64,000 bases of DNA from Endobacter medicaginis (GTDB lineage: Bacteria > Pseudomonadota > Alphaproteobacteria > Acetobacterales > Acetobacteraceae). The translations under genes and the position numbers were made by a program. Positions 39,501-48,178 of the stretch are shown here, piece after piece (the first letter of the stretch is position 1; the number at the start of each line of letters is the position of its first letter). The notes beneath the pieces were generated by a model. It made no database searches. It was not told the origin of the DNA and saw only the letters and a program-made list of their open reading frames with translations. The stretch spans positions 62,001-126,000 of the forward strand of contig NZ_JACHXV010000007.1 in NCBI RefSeq assembly GCF_014192375.1, written 5' to 3'.

Positions 39501-40052
39501 ATGATTCTGCTGCGTCATGGCCAAAGCGAGTACAACCACGCGATGAGCACCACCGGGCGCGATCCGCGCATCCCGGACCCGTCGCTGACCGCGCTCGGCG
39601 AGCGGCAGGCGGAGGCGGCGGCACGCGCTCTCGCCGAGAGCGATCCGCCGATCACCCGCATCCTGGTCTCGCCCTACCGGCGTGCGCTGCAGACCGCCGC
39701 ACCGCTCGCGGCACGGCTCGGCATCGTGCCGGAAGTGACCGGGCTGCTGCGCGAGCGCTGTGCGTCGTCCTGCGACATCGGCCGGCCGCGGATGGTGGTG
39801 GCGAGCGAGTGGCCGCATCTCGATCTCAGCCATCTCGACGAGATCTGGTGGCCGCGCCGGGCCGAGAGCGAGGCGCAGGTGATGGGCCGGGCGGCGGAAT
39901 TCCTCGCTCTGGCGGCGGCACGCCCCGACTGGGAGACCACGGTGGCGGTGTGCCACTGGGGCATCGCGCTGGCGATCTGCGGCGAGAGCCTCGACAACGG
40001 CACCTGGGCCCGGGTCGACCCCACGGCGCCCCATCGCGGGGAGTTCTGGTAG
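39501..40052 (+). CDS. Histidine phosphatase family protein
   Basis: 183 residues of the phosphoglycerate-mutase-like superfamily. The phosphohistidine motif is LLRHGQSEYN at residues 3-12, and the second His is in AVCHWGIA near residue 152. The region PYRRALQTA is typical. Substrate unknown. It stands between Tim44 and secB, where most relatives have the two genes directly divergent, so it seems an insertion into a conserved block. Confidence 0.85.
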   Translation: MILLRHGQSEYNHAMSTTGRDPRIPDPSLTALGERQAEAAARALAESDPPITRILVSPYRRALQTAAPLAARLGIVPEVTGLLRERCASSCDIGRPRMVVASEWPHLDLSHLDEIWWPRRAESEAQVMGRAAEFLALAAARPDWETTVAVCHWGIALAICGESLDNGTWARVDPTAPHRGEFW

Positions 40053-40063
40053 CGGGGCGAGCG

Positions 40064-40597
40064 TCAGTCGACGGTGATGTCGTATCTGATGGTGGGCGCG
40101 TGGCCGTCGGGAAAGAAGATCCGCACCACGGCCACGTCGGGACCGGTGTAGCCGGCGGCCGCCTGGTAGGTGATCAGCGTCGCCGGGGATTTGCGCGCGT
40201 TGCACATGAATGGCGGGTCGCCGGGCTGGAAGTTGGAGTAGGCGCTGCCGGCGGCGACATGCACCGTGCCGTGATCGGGGGCGGAGGTCACCTTCACGGC
40301 GATGTCGCCCAGCGGGGCGCAGCTCGGGTCGAGCGCCTGCGGGCTGGCGAGCAGCAGCGTCGCCGCCGCGCTCGTGGTCCGATGCACGATGATGAGCCGC
40401 GCCGAGGCCAGGGCCGCGGTGGGGGTGACGCGACGGGGCGGCGGGCGCGACGCGAGGCCGTTCGCCTCGAGCTGGGTGTTCTGCGTCGCGACGGTATTGT
40501 TGACGCAGCCGCCGAGCCACAGACAGCCCATGACCGCCAGGGAGGCTCTCGCCATTCGCGCCGCCGTGATCGTCGGACCCCTCGATATCGATGTCAT
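40064..40597 (-). CDS. Hypothetical lipoprotein
   Basis: 177 residues, or 163 if the ATG at 40555 is used. A lipobox (WLGGC) follows a short hydrophobic stretch. The mature part has an Ig/cadherin-like beta pattern: SAPDHGTVHV, then NFQPGDPPFMCNA, then ITYQAAAGYTGPDVAVVRIFF. Two Cys (SCAPLG and FMCNA) could form a disulfide. Probably anchored to a membrane facing the periplasm. I do not recognise a named family. Confidence 0.65.
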   Translation of the reverse strand: MTSISRGPTITAARMARASLAVMGCLWLGGCVNNTVATQNTQLEANGLASRPPPRRVTPTAALASARLIIVHRTTSAAATLLLASPQALDPSCAPLGDIAVKVTSAPDHGTVHVAAGSAYSNFQPGDPPFMCNARKSPATLITYQAAAGYTGPDVAVVRIFFPDGHAPTIRYDITVD

Positions 40598-40787
40598 GAC
40601 GCGACTGTATCAACCCGGCGGGCGCGGCCAAGCCGGACGCCCTGCGCCGAAACACTATTTCCCATTCCGCAACATGTCCCCGGGTCGGCGGCACGATGGC
40701 TTGAGGCGTCGCGGCCGGCGTGATAGGCGCGACAGCCACGAGCGGCGCACTTCCCTGCCGTCTTCATTTCTCTGTCAGGAACCGACG

Positions 40788-41342
40788 ATGTCCGACACCA
40801 TTCCGCCCGGCGTGCCCACCGGCGACGCTCCCGCCCAGGCCGGCGTGCCGGCGGCGATGCCGCTGGCGATGAACCTGCAATACATCAAGGACCTGTCGTT
40901 CGAGGTGCCATCGGGGCCGGAGATCTTCGCCACCCTGCGCGCGGCCCCGCAGATCGCGGTCAATATCGACGTGCAGGCGCGCCGGCTCCAGGAGCAGCCG
41001 ATCTTCGAGGTGGCCCTGGTGATCCGCGTCGAGGCGACGGAGCCGAAAGAGGGCGAGCAGGCCGGCACCCCGGCCGCCGGCGGGCGCGTGGTGTTCGTCA
41101 CCGAGCTCAACTACGCCGCGGTGGTGACCCTCGGCGAGGTGCCGGAGCAGGCCATCGAGCCGCTGCTGCTGGTCGAGGTGCCGCGGCTGATCTTCCCGTA
41201 TGCGCGCGCCGTGGTCAGCGAGATCACCCGCGATGGCGGTTTCCCGCCGGTGGTGCTGCAGCCGATCGATTTCGTCGCCCTGTGGCAGGCCAAGCGCCAG
41301 CAGGATGCTGCTGCCGCCACCGGCCAGGTCGGCCACGCATAG
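40788..41342 (+). CDS. secB: Protein-export chaperone SecB
   Basis: 184 residues. SecB tetramers keep precursor proteins unfolded and hand them to SecA. Family signatures: LQYIKDLSFEVP near residue 30, VALVIRVEA, ELNYAAVVTL, and PRLIFPYARAVVSEITRDGGFPPV (split over residues 130-155). C-terminal end is Ala/Gln rich. The ATG at 40788 follows CAGGAA; upstream sequence is open in frame but lacks family residues. Confidence 0.94.
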   Translation: MSDTIPPGVPTGDAPAQAGVPAAMPLAMNLQYIKDLSFEVPSGPEIFATLRAAPQIAVNIDVQARRLQEQPIFEVALVIRVEATEPKEGEQAGTPAAGGRVVFVTELNYAAVVTLGEVPEQAIEPLLLVEVPRLIFPYARAVVSEITRDGGFPPVVLQPIDFVALWQAKRQQDAAAATGQVGHA

Positions 41343-41374
41343 GCAGGAATTCGATCTGTCGGCCATCCGACGGC

Positions 41375-41464
41375 GATCTGCTGCGCTTCGCTGCTCACGA
41401 CCCGAAAGGTCGCTCCACTGCGATGCTCGCAGATCACCGCCGGGCGGCGCCGAAAGACGGCGCC
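41375..41464. other. Nested inverted repeats between secB and hemD
   Basis: The convergent gap of 157 bases holds an outer repeat GATCTGC (41375) / GCAGATC (41429), an inner stem GACC-CGAAA-GGTC (41399-41411) and a separate hairpin GGCGCC-GAAAGAC-GGCGCC (41446-41464). No T-run. It may serve as a two-way transcription end or be a small decayed repeat. Confidence 0.5.
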
Positions 41465-41499
41465 TCCGACTCGACATATCGAATTCGGCAGGACTTTTC

Positions 41500-42204
41500 C
41501 TACAGTATCGCCAGCAGGGCAGCGGCTGTCGGACAGGCTGCGACCTGCCTGGATGCGAACGGCAAATCGGCCAGCGCCGTGTCCACTGCGGGACTGAGCG
41601 AGAGGGCTCGGACGCTCGCCAGTGTCGGGCGCAGCGGCGGCGGGGTCGTGTTCGCAAACGCCCGTGCGGTCTCGGCTGAGAAGAACAGCGCAGCCGCGAG
41701 GTCGCGTCCGGCGAGGGCGGCGAGCGCGGCGTCGGGGAGGCGGCGGACCGGGCGGGCGGTGTAGACGGCGCGGCGCAGCACGCCGAAACCACCGGCGCGC
41801 AGCAGTTCCACCAGCATCGTGCCCTGTCGCTCGGCGGTGGCGAGCAGCAGCGGGCCGTCGCGCGGGGCGAGGCGGCGGGTGACGAGCGCCGCCAGCGCGA
41901 GCGCATCGCCCTCGGCACTCTCCACGACGGCGAAACCCTGCGCCCGCGCCGCGGCCGCGGTGGCCGCACCGACGGCGAGCAGGGGCTTGCGATGCCAGGC
42001 GGCGCCGAAGGCGGGCAGCGCGTTGGCGCTGGTCACCAGCACGGCCTGCACCGCGCCGGGGACCGGCAGGCTCGGGTCGCGGCGGAGGATCTCCAGCATC
42101 GGGGCGAGCAGCGGCTGCCAGCCGGCCGCGCGGAGGGCCTCGGCGGTGCGCGCCGCACCCGGTTCGGGCCGCGTGACCAGCACGCGGCCGCGCGATTCAG
42201 TCAC
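41500..42204 (-). CDS. hemD: Uroporphyrinogen-III synthase
   Basis: 234 residues. HemD closes and inverts ring D of hydroxymethylbilane to form uroporphyrinogen III. The sequence is low in conservation as is normal, but the start VLVTRPEPGAARTAEAL and the segment VLVTSANAL...LLAVGAATAAAARAQGF are characteristic. The GTG at 42204 overlaps the end of hemC by 8 bases, the expected hemC-hemD coupling. Confidence 0.87.
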   Translation of the reverse strand: MTESRGRVLVTRPEPGAARTAEALRAAGWQPLLAPMLEILRRDPSLPVPGAVQAVLVTSANALPAFGAAWHRKPLLAVGAATAAAARAQGFAVVESAEGDALALAALVTRRLAPRDGPLLLATAERQGTMLVELLRAGGFGVLRRAVYTARPVRRLPDAALAALAGRDLAAALFFSAETARAFANTTPPPLRPTLASVRALSLSPAVDTALADLPFASRQVAACPTAAALLAIL

Positions 42205-43240
42205 CGGTAAAGATGTCGGCCGGCGATTCGGCGCGCAGCTCGGCGCCGAGCGCGCGGCCGAGGCGCTCGCCGTCATCGACCGCGCCCTCGACGGTGCGGC
42301 GCAGCAGGAACGAGCCGTCCTCGCGCGCGACCAGGCCGGTCAGGCGCAGGCGGGTGCCGGATTCGTCGCGGATGACGCGGGCATGGCCGCCGATCGGGGT
42401 GCGGCAGGAGCCGTCGAGTTCGGCGAGGAGCGCGCGCTCGGCGGTGGAGACGGCGCGCGCGGTGCGGTCCTCGATGGCGGCGAGCAGTTCGCGCAGGGCG
42501 AGGTCGTTCTCGCGCACGGTGACGGCGACGATGCCCTGGCCGGCGGCCGGCACCATGATCTCGGGATCGAGGACCAGGCTGGCGCGCTGGTCGAGCCCGA
42601 GACGGCGCAGGCCGGCGAGCGCGAGCAGGCTGGCGGTGCACTGGTTGGAGGCGACCTTGTCGAGGCGGGTCTGCACGTTGCCGCGCAGGGTGGTGATGCG
42701 GATGTCGGGGCGCAGGGCGAGGATCTGGGCCTGGCGGCGGACCGAGGAGGTGCCGAGCAGGGCGCCGGCGGGCAGGCATCCGTAGGGGTCGGCCGGGTCG
42801 GGGGCGCCGCAATCGGGACCGAGGATCAGCGCGTCGCGCGCATCCTCGCGGCGCAGCGTGCAGGCCAGCACCACGCCGGGGGGGAGCACGGTTTCGAGAT
42901 CCTTGAGGCTGTGGACGGCGAAATCGACCCGACCTTGCGCCAGCGCCTCGTGGATCTCCTTGGAAAACAGGCCCTTGCCACCGATCTCGGCGAGGCGGCG
43001 GTCTTGCACCGCGTCGCCGGTCGTGGTGATGACATGCTCCTCGAACGCCTCGAGGTCGCGCAGGACGGGGCAGAAATGCGTCAGCATGCGCAGGAACGCG
43101 CGGGTCTGGGTCAGCGCCAGCGGCGAGCCGCGGGTGCCGACGCGCAACGGCAGCGGCGGCCGGTGGGGGGCGACGGGAACATGGGTGGCGGCCGGCGCCT
43201 GGTCGGGTTGGGTGGCGGCAGCGGGATGGGGGCCGAGCAT
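42197..43240 (-). CDS. hemC: Hydroxymethylbilane synthase (porphobilinogen deaminase)
   Basis: 347 residues. Joins four porphobilinogen units. Seen: RVGTRGSPLALTQT, GGKGLFSKEIHEAL, AVHSLKDLETVLP, GTSSVRRQAQ, RGNVQTRLDK and the dipyrromethane cofactor Cys in LDGSCRTPIGGHA near residue 263. The first ~30 residues are a Pro/Ala-rich extension not usual for the family, so the true start may lie later. Divergent from tsaD, with hemD following. Confidence 0.95.
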   Translation of the reverse strand: MLGPHPAAATQPDQAPAATHVPVAPHRPPLPLRVGTRGSPLALTQTRAFLRMLTHFCPVLRDLEAFEEHVITTTGDAVQDRRLAEIGGKGLFSKEIHEALAQGRVDFAVHSLKDLETVLPPGVVLACTLRREDARDALILGPDCGAPDPADPYGCLPAGALLGTSSVRRQAQILALRPDIRITTLRGNVQTRLDKVASNQCTASLLALAGLRRLGLDQRASLVLDPEIMVPAAGQGIVAVTVRENDLALRELLAAIEDRTARAVSTAERALLAELDGSCRTPIGGHARVIRDESGTRLRLTGLVAREDGSFLLRRTVEGAVDDGERLGRALGAELRAESPADIFTGD

Positions 43241-43303
43241 CGGCGTGTCCTATTCCGGTGCGCGCGGAAAGGGAAGCTTCGTTAAGCGGTGATGATGGAC
43301 CGG

Positions 43304-44347
43304 ATGGATTACCTTCTCGCCATCGAGAGCTCCTGCGACGAGACGGCGGCGGCCGTGCTTGATACGCAGGGCCGCGTGCTCGGCGAGACGCTGCTGAGCC
43401 AGATGGACCATCTGCCCTATGGCGGGGTGGTGCCGGAGATCGCCGCGCGCGCGCATCTGGCCCATCTGCCGGGGCTGGTGGACAAGGCGCTGCGGCGGGC
43501 CGGGATCGAGGCCGCAGCGCTGGGCGCGGTGGCGGCGAGCACCGGGCCGGGGCTGATCGGCGGGCTGATCGTCGGCAGCAGCTTCGGCAAGGGGTTCGCG
43601 CTGTCGCTGGGGGTGCCGTTCATTGCCGTCAACCATATCGAGGCGCATGCGCTCAGCCCGCGCCTGCCGGGGGTGAGCGAACGGGAGGTGGCGTTTCCGT
43701 ATCTGCTGATGCTGGTGTCGGGCGGGCATTGCCAGTGCGTGGCGGTCGAAGGGGTCGGGCGCTACCGGCGGCTGGGCGGGACGATCGACGACGCGGCCGG
43801 AGAGGCGTTCGACAAGGCGGCCAAGCTGCTGGGCCTGGGCTGGCCGGGCGGGCCGGCGCTGGAGCGGCTGGCAGCGACGGGCGATGCGCGGGCGGTGAGC
43901 CTGCCGCGGCCGCTGCTCGGCCGGCCGGGATGCGATTTCAGCTTCAGCGGGCTCAAGACGGCGGTCGCACAGATCGTCGCGCGTGGCGATGCGCGCGCCG
44001 AGGACATCGCGGCCGGGTTCCAGGCGGCGGTGGCCGACGTGCTGGCCGACCGGGCGGGCCATGCGCTGGCGATGATGCGGCAGACGGGGAGCGCGCCGGG
44101 GCTGATGGTCGTCGCCGGCGGGGTGGCGGCGAACGCGGCGGTGCGGGCGGCGCTGCGCACGCTCGCCGACGCGGAGGGGATCGGGTTCTCGGCGCCGCCG
44201 CAACGCCTGTGCACCGACAACGCGGTGATGGTCGGCTGGGCGGCGCTGGAGCGGCTGCGGCTGGGCGAGGCGGACGGACTCGCCACCCCGGCGCGGCCGC
44301 GCTGGCCGCTCGACGAGATGCGGCCGCCGGCGGAGATGGGCGCGTGA
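43304..44347 (+). CDS. tsaD: tRNA N6-adenosine threonylcarbamoyltransferase TsaD
   Basis: 347 residues. TsaD puts the threonylcarbamoyl group on A37 of ANN-reading tRNAs. Seen: LLAIESSCDETAAAV, iron-binding HIEAH near residue 112, GPGLIGGLIVG and VVAGGVAANAAVR. The ATG at 43304 gives the standard start; in-frame GTG 43289, ATG 43292 and ATG 43295 are other options. Its stop overlaps rlmJ (GTGA). Part of tsaD-rlmJ-gpsA, divergent from hemC, a common alphaproteobacterial order. Confidence 0.95.
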   Translation: MDYLLAIESSCDETAAAVLDTQGRVLGETLLSQMDHLPYGGVVPEIAARAHLAHLPGLVDKALRRAGIEAAALGAVAASTGPGLIGGLIVGSSFGKGFALSLGVPFIAVNHIEAHALSPRLPGVSEREVAFPYLLMLVSGGHCQCVAVEGVGRYRRLGGTIDDAAGEAFDKAAKLLGLGWPGGPALERLAATGDARAVSLPRPLLGRPGCDFSFSGLKTAVAQIVARGDARAEDIAAGFQAAVADVLADRAGHALAMMRQTGSAPGLMVVAGGVAANAAVRAALRTLADAEGIGFSAPPQRLCTDNAVMVGWAALERLRLGEADGLATPARPRWPLDEMRPPAEMGA

Positions 44348-45207
44348 ATTACCGTCACGCCTTCCATGCCGGCAATTTCGCCGACTGCATGAAGCATGCG
44401 CTGCTGGTCTGGCTGCTGACCGCGCTGCAGCGCAAGCCGGGGCCGTTGCAGGTGCTCGACACCCATGCCGGCACCGGCATGACGGACCTGTCCGGTGCCG
44501 AGGCGCGGCGGACCGGGGAGTGGCGCGAGGGGATCGGGCGGGTCGATGACCGCGAGCCGGCGCTCTACGCGTATCGCGAGGCGATCGCGGCGGCCCAAGG
44601 TCATTTCGGGGCCGAATTCCATGTCGGGCCGGAGCACTATCCGGGTTCGCCGGCGCTGGTGCGCGCGCTGCTGCGGCCGCAGGACCGGCTGGTGGCCTGC
44701 GAGCTGCACGAGGACGACCATGCCAGCCTGCGGCGTCTGTTCGCGGGCGATGCGCAGGTCTCGGTGCATCGTCGCGACGGCTATGGCGCGCTCGCCTCGT
44801 TCCTGCCGCCGGCCTCGCGCAGGGGCCTGACCCTGATCGACCCGCCCTTCGAGCAGCCGGACGAGTTCGACCGGCTGGTGGCCGCCGCCTCGGTGGCGCG
44901 CAGGCGGTTCGCGACCGGGGTGCTGGCGCTGTGGTATCCGATCAAGGGGCGGGCGCCGTCGCGGCGTCTGCATGACCTGCTGGTGCAGGCCGCACCGAAC
45001 GGGCTGGGCCTGCGCGATGTGGTGGCGGCCGAGCTGCTGCTGCGCGAGCCGGTCGATCCCGCGCGGCTGAACGGGGCGGGGCTGGTGGTGATCCGGCCGC
45101 CCTACGGGTTCGAGGCCGCTGCGGGGGAGATCCTGGCCGCCCTGCACCGTGCGCTCGCGGGCGAGCCGGGTGCCCAGGCGCGGCTGGTGCGGCTGGCCGA
45201 TGAGTGA
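44344..45207 (+). CDS. rlmJ: 23S rRNA (adenine2030-N6)-methyltransferase RlmJ
   Basis: 287 residues. It begins with the standard NYRHAFHAGNFADCMKHA (after a GTG start), has the SAM-site LDTHAGTGMTDLSG near residue 40 and the catalytic LIDPPFEQPDEF near residue 164. Methylates A2030 of 23S rRNA. Overlaps tsaD by 4 bases and gpsA by 8 bases, so all three are tightly coupled. Confidence 0.93.
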   Translation: MNYRHAFHAGNFADCMKHALLVWLLTALQRKPGPLQVLDTHAGTGMTDLSGAEARRTGEWREGIGRVDDREPALYAYREAIAAAQGHFGAEFHVGPEHYPGSPALVRALLRPQDRLVACELHEDDHASLRRLFAGDAQVSVHRRDGYGALASFLPPASRRGLTLIDPPFEQPDEFDRLVAAASVARRRFATGVLALWYPIKGRAPSRRLHDLLVQAAPNGLGLRDVVAAELLLREPVDPARLNGAGLVVIRPPYGFEAAAGEILAALHRALAGEPGAQARLVRLADE

Positions 45208-46162
45208 GATTGGGGTGATCGGTGGTGGCGCGTGGGGGATCGCGCTGGCGGTGGTGCTGGCGCGCGGCGGCCGGCGCGTGCGGATGTGGGTGCGCGACCC
45301 GGCGACGCTGTCGGCCGCGCGCACCCTGCCGCGGCTGCCGGACCATGTGCTGCCGCCTGCGGTCAGCGTCGGCGGCGTGTTTCCGGACGCGGCGGCGGTG
45401 CAGTTGCTGGTGGTTCCGACCCAGCATCTGCGCGCGGTCGCCACGCGCCTCAGACCGGGCCGAGGGGCGGCGCTGATCGCCTGCTGCAAGGGGGTCGAGC
45501 GGGGTACGGGCGCGTTGCCGGGCGAGATTCTCGCCGCCACGCAGCCGGCGGCACGGCATTTCGTGCTGTCGGGGCCGAATTTCGCCGACGAGATCGCGGC
45601 CGGACTGCCGGCCGCCGCGGTCCTGGCCGGAGACGGGATGGAGTCCGCCCAGGCCCTGGTCGAGACGCTGCGGATGCCGACGCTGCGGCTGTATGCGAGC
45701 GACGATCCGCTCGGCGTGCAGCTCGGCGGGGCGGCGAAGAACGTGATCGCGATCGCCGCCGGCATCGCCATCGGCGCGGGCCTGGGCGAGAACGCGCGCG
45801 CCGCCCTGGTGACGCGCGGGATCGCCGAGCTGTCGCGGCTGGTGGTCGCCCTCGGCGGTCAGGCGGCGACCGCCTCGGGGCTCTCGGGGATCGGCGATCT
45901 GCTGCTGACCTGTACCGGCGCGTCGAGCCGCAATTTCAGCCTCGGCGTGGGCCTGGGGCGGGGCGAGCGGCTGGACGATGTTCTCGCGCGGCGCAGCACC
46001 GTCGCCGAGGGCGTGAGCACGGCCCCTGCCCTGCTGGCCCGCGCGCGGGCGGCGGGGGTGGAGATGCCGATCGTGGCGGCGGTCGCACAGGTGCTCGACG
46101 GGACGCTCGACATCGCGAGCGCCCTGCGCGATCTGATGAGCCGGCCTTTGCGGAGCGAGTAG
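45200..46162 (+). CDS. gpsA: Glycerol-3-phosphate dehydrogenase [NAD(P)+]
   Basis: 320 residues. Makes sn-glycerol 3-phosphate from dihydroxyacetone phosphate for phospholipid synthesis. Nucleotide motif GVIGGGAWGIALAVVLA, VLSGPNFADEIAAGLP, the catalytic Lys in GGAAKNVIAIAAGI near residue 182, and SGIGDLLLTCTGASSRN. Starts inside the last codons of rlmJ. A DUF429 gene follows 3 bases later. Confidence 0.95.
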   Translation: MSEIGVIGGGAWGIALAVVLARGGRRVRMWVRDPATLSAARTLPRLPDHVLPPAVSVGGVFPDAAAVQLLVVPTQHLRAVATRLRPGRGAALIACCKGVERGTGALPGEILAATQPAARHFVLSGPNFADEIAAGLPAAAVLAGDGMESAQALVETLRMPTLRLYASDDPLGVQLGGAAKNVIAIAAGIAIGAGLGENARAALVTRGIAELSRLVVALGGQAATASGLSGIGDLLLTCTGASSRNFSLGVGLGRGERLDDVLARRSTVAEGVSTAPALLARARAAGVEMPIVAAVAQVLDGTLDIASALRDLMSRPLRSE

Positions 46163-46165
46163 CGG

Positions 46166-47083
46166 ATGTTCGACCGGGTCGTGCATGCGGACTGGAGCAT
46201 GGCACCGGGCGGGCGATTTGCCGCCGGCGCGGAGCGGCGAGGGTCGGTCTGGAGCGTGGATGCACCGCAACCCGTCGGGGCGAGCGAAGCGTTTCTCGAC
46301 AGGCTGCACTGTCCCGGCGAGCCGGTGCTGGCCGGCTTCGACTTTCCGATCGGCGTGCCAATGGCGTGGGGCGAGCGCAGCGGCCTGCGGGATTTCCGCG
46401 AACTCCTCGACGTCATCGGCACACCGCCCTGGCACGCGTTCGGCGAGGTCTGCGAACGGCCACAGGACATCAGCCTGCGACGCCCGTTCTTTCCCTACCG
46501 CAACCACCCTCGACCCACTGCTTCGATGTTGGTCGATGGACTCGGTGTGCCGGATATGGAGTCCCTGCTGCGCCGGTGCGAACGCCCCGGACCGGGTCGC
46601 AAGCGTGCGTCTGCGCTGTTCTGGACCATGGGACCGGCGCAGGTCGGCAAGGCGGCCCTGACCGGCTGGAAGGAGATCCTGCGTCCGTCACGCCACGCGG
46701 CGAGGATCTGGCCGTTCGATGGGCCACTCGATCGGCTCGCCTGGACGCCGGGTCTGGTGATTGCGGAGACCTACCCGGCCGATGCGCTGCCGACCCTGCG
46801 GATCAGCCGGCCCACGACCTTCAGCAAGGGTCGCCAGTCCGAACGGATGGCCCTGGTGCCGGCCATCGTCGAGCGGCTGCGCGCAGGATTGGGCTCCCGT
46901 CGGGTCACGCTGACGGCACGGGCGGAGCGAGCACTCGAGGAGGGCTTCGGGCGCGATCCCGGGGGCGATGCGTTCGACGCGTTCATCGGGCTGCTCGCCA
47001 TGATCGCGACCCTCGAGACAGGGCCGACCGCGGGAGCAAGCGAGATCGACGCCTGCTGGGAAGGCGCTATCCTGGGACGCTGA
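46166..47083 (+). CDS. DUF429-like RNase H-fold protein
   Basis: 305 residues. It opens HADWSMAPGGRFAAGAERR and continues VLAGFDFPIGVPMAWGE, the pattern of DUF429 proteins, which have a predicted RNase H-like nuclease fold; the early Asp and the Asp of GFDFPIG are candidate metal ligands, with a later Glu (IAETYPADAL) and Asp pair (GDAFDAFIGL). Activity unproven. Directly after gpsA and possibly in the same transcript; base use looks a little less GC-biased than its neighbours. Confidence 0.7.
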   Translation: MFDRVVHADWSMAPGGRFAAGAERRGSVWSVDAPQPVGASEAFLDRLHCPGEPVLAGFDFPIGVPMAWGERSGLRDFRELLDVIGTPPWHAFGEVCERPQDISLRRPFFPYRNHPRPTASMLVDGLGVPDMESLLRRCERPGPGRKRASALFWTMGPAQVGKAALTGWKEILRPSRHAARIWPFDGPLDRLAWTPGLVIAETYPADALPTLRISRPTTFSKGRQSERMALVPAIVERLRAGLGSRRVTLTARAERALEEGFGRDPGGDAFDAFIGLLAMIATLETGPTAGASEIDACWEGAILGR

Positions 47084-47106
47084 GGCACCCAGGCGGGAAC
47101 GATCGG

Positions 47107-48150
47107 ATGATCGACGATGGCGGCGTGTTTGCGTGGCAGGCGGAGTATGCGCGCTCGGGGGGCACACATTTCACCGCCGCGGTGATGGAGGCGATCCCGG
47201 CCAGTCTGGCGCGCGCACCGGTCACCGCCGCGGCGATTCACGGATGGCCGGGCGACCGGCGGGCGGATGCGCTGTCGCTGCGGGTGGGCGGCGCGCTGCA
47301 CGCGCTGGCGCGTGCGGAGCCTCGGTCCGGCCTCGGGCGGCTGTATGCCCGTCTCGACGGCGATGTCGCCGGGGTGATCGCCGACGCGCTCGAACGCCAC
47401 GACACCGTCATCGCGTCGTGGCTGGCTTCGCCCCCGCAGACCAACGAGACCGGGCGTGCGGCGGCCCTGCGCGCAGCCCTCGCCGTGGTGGCGGCGCGGT
47501 TCGACGGCCCGATCGAGTTGCTGGAGATCGGCGCGAGTGCGGGGCTGAGCCTCAATATGGGGCGGTTCGGCTACGCGCTCGGCGAGCTTCGCGCGGGGCC
47601 GGCGGATGCCGCGGTCCGGCTCGCGCCGCGCTGGACCGGGGCTACGCCGCCCGGGGCCGGCGTCGAGATCGCCAGCAGCGAAGGGATCGATGTCGCGCCG
47701 CTCCGGATCGGCGAGGCCACGGATCGCGACCGGTTGCGGGCCTTCGTCTGGCCCGACGAGCCGGCGCGGCGGGCGCGGCTCGAGGCGGCGATCGACCTCG
47801 CCCTCGCTTATCCGCCCAACCTGTCGCAGGCCCGGGCCGGGGCGTGGCTGCCCGGGCGGCTCGAACGGCCGCAGCAGGCGGGTGTCACGCGGGTGGTGTG
47901 GCATTCGGTGGTGCTGCAATACCTGCCGGACGAGGAGCGCGCGGCGGTGGTCGCCGCGATCGAGCAGGCCGGCGGGCGCGCCGACGGGCAGCACCCGTTC
48001 GCCTGGGTGAGTTTCGAGTGGGAGATGGCGCGCAGATGCATGGTGCTGCGTCTGAAGCTGTGGCCGCAGGGCGAGGCGTGCGAGCTGGCCACCTGCCATC
48101 CGCACGGGGCTTGGATCGACTGGACCGGGGATCTGAGCGGGCCGGCCTGA
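47107..48150 (+). CDS. DUF2332 protein
   Basis: 347 residues. The central IELLEIGASAGLSLNMGRFGY looks like a SAM-binding motif I, and WHSVVLQYLPDEER and PFAWVSFEWEMAR also fit DUF2332, which is thought to be a Rossmann-like possible methyltransferase. ATG at 47107. It follows the DUF429 gene by 23 bases and converges on the purine nucleoside permease gene. Function unknown. Confidence 0.8.
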   Translation: MIDDGGVFAWQAEYARSGGTHFTAAVMEAIPASLARAPVTAAAIHGWPGDRRADALSLRVGGALHALARAEPRSGLGRLYARLDGDVAGVIADALERHDTVIASWLASPPQTNETGRAAALRAALAVVAARFDGPIELLEIGASAGLSLNMGRFGYALGELRAGPADAAVRLAPRWTGATPPGAGVEIASSEGIDVAPLRIGEATDRDRLRAFVWPDEPARRARLEAAIDLALAYPPNLSQARAGAWLPGRLERPQQAGVTRVVWHSVVLQYLPDEERAAVVAAIEQAGGRADGQHPFAWVSFEWEMARRCMVLRLKLWPQGEACELATCHPHGAWIDWTGDLSGPA

Positions 48151-48178
48151 ACGGGCGATGGCCGGCAGACTGCTCCGC

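Noticed and set aside
45232..47106. In-frame extension of the DUF2332 gene upstream through gpsA
   Set aside because: It would overlap gpsA and the DUF429 gene in another frame; DUF2332 similarity begins at the ATG at 47107.
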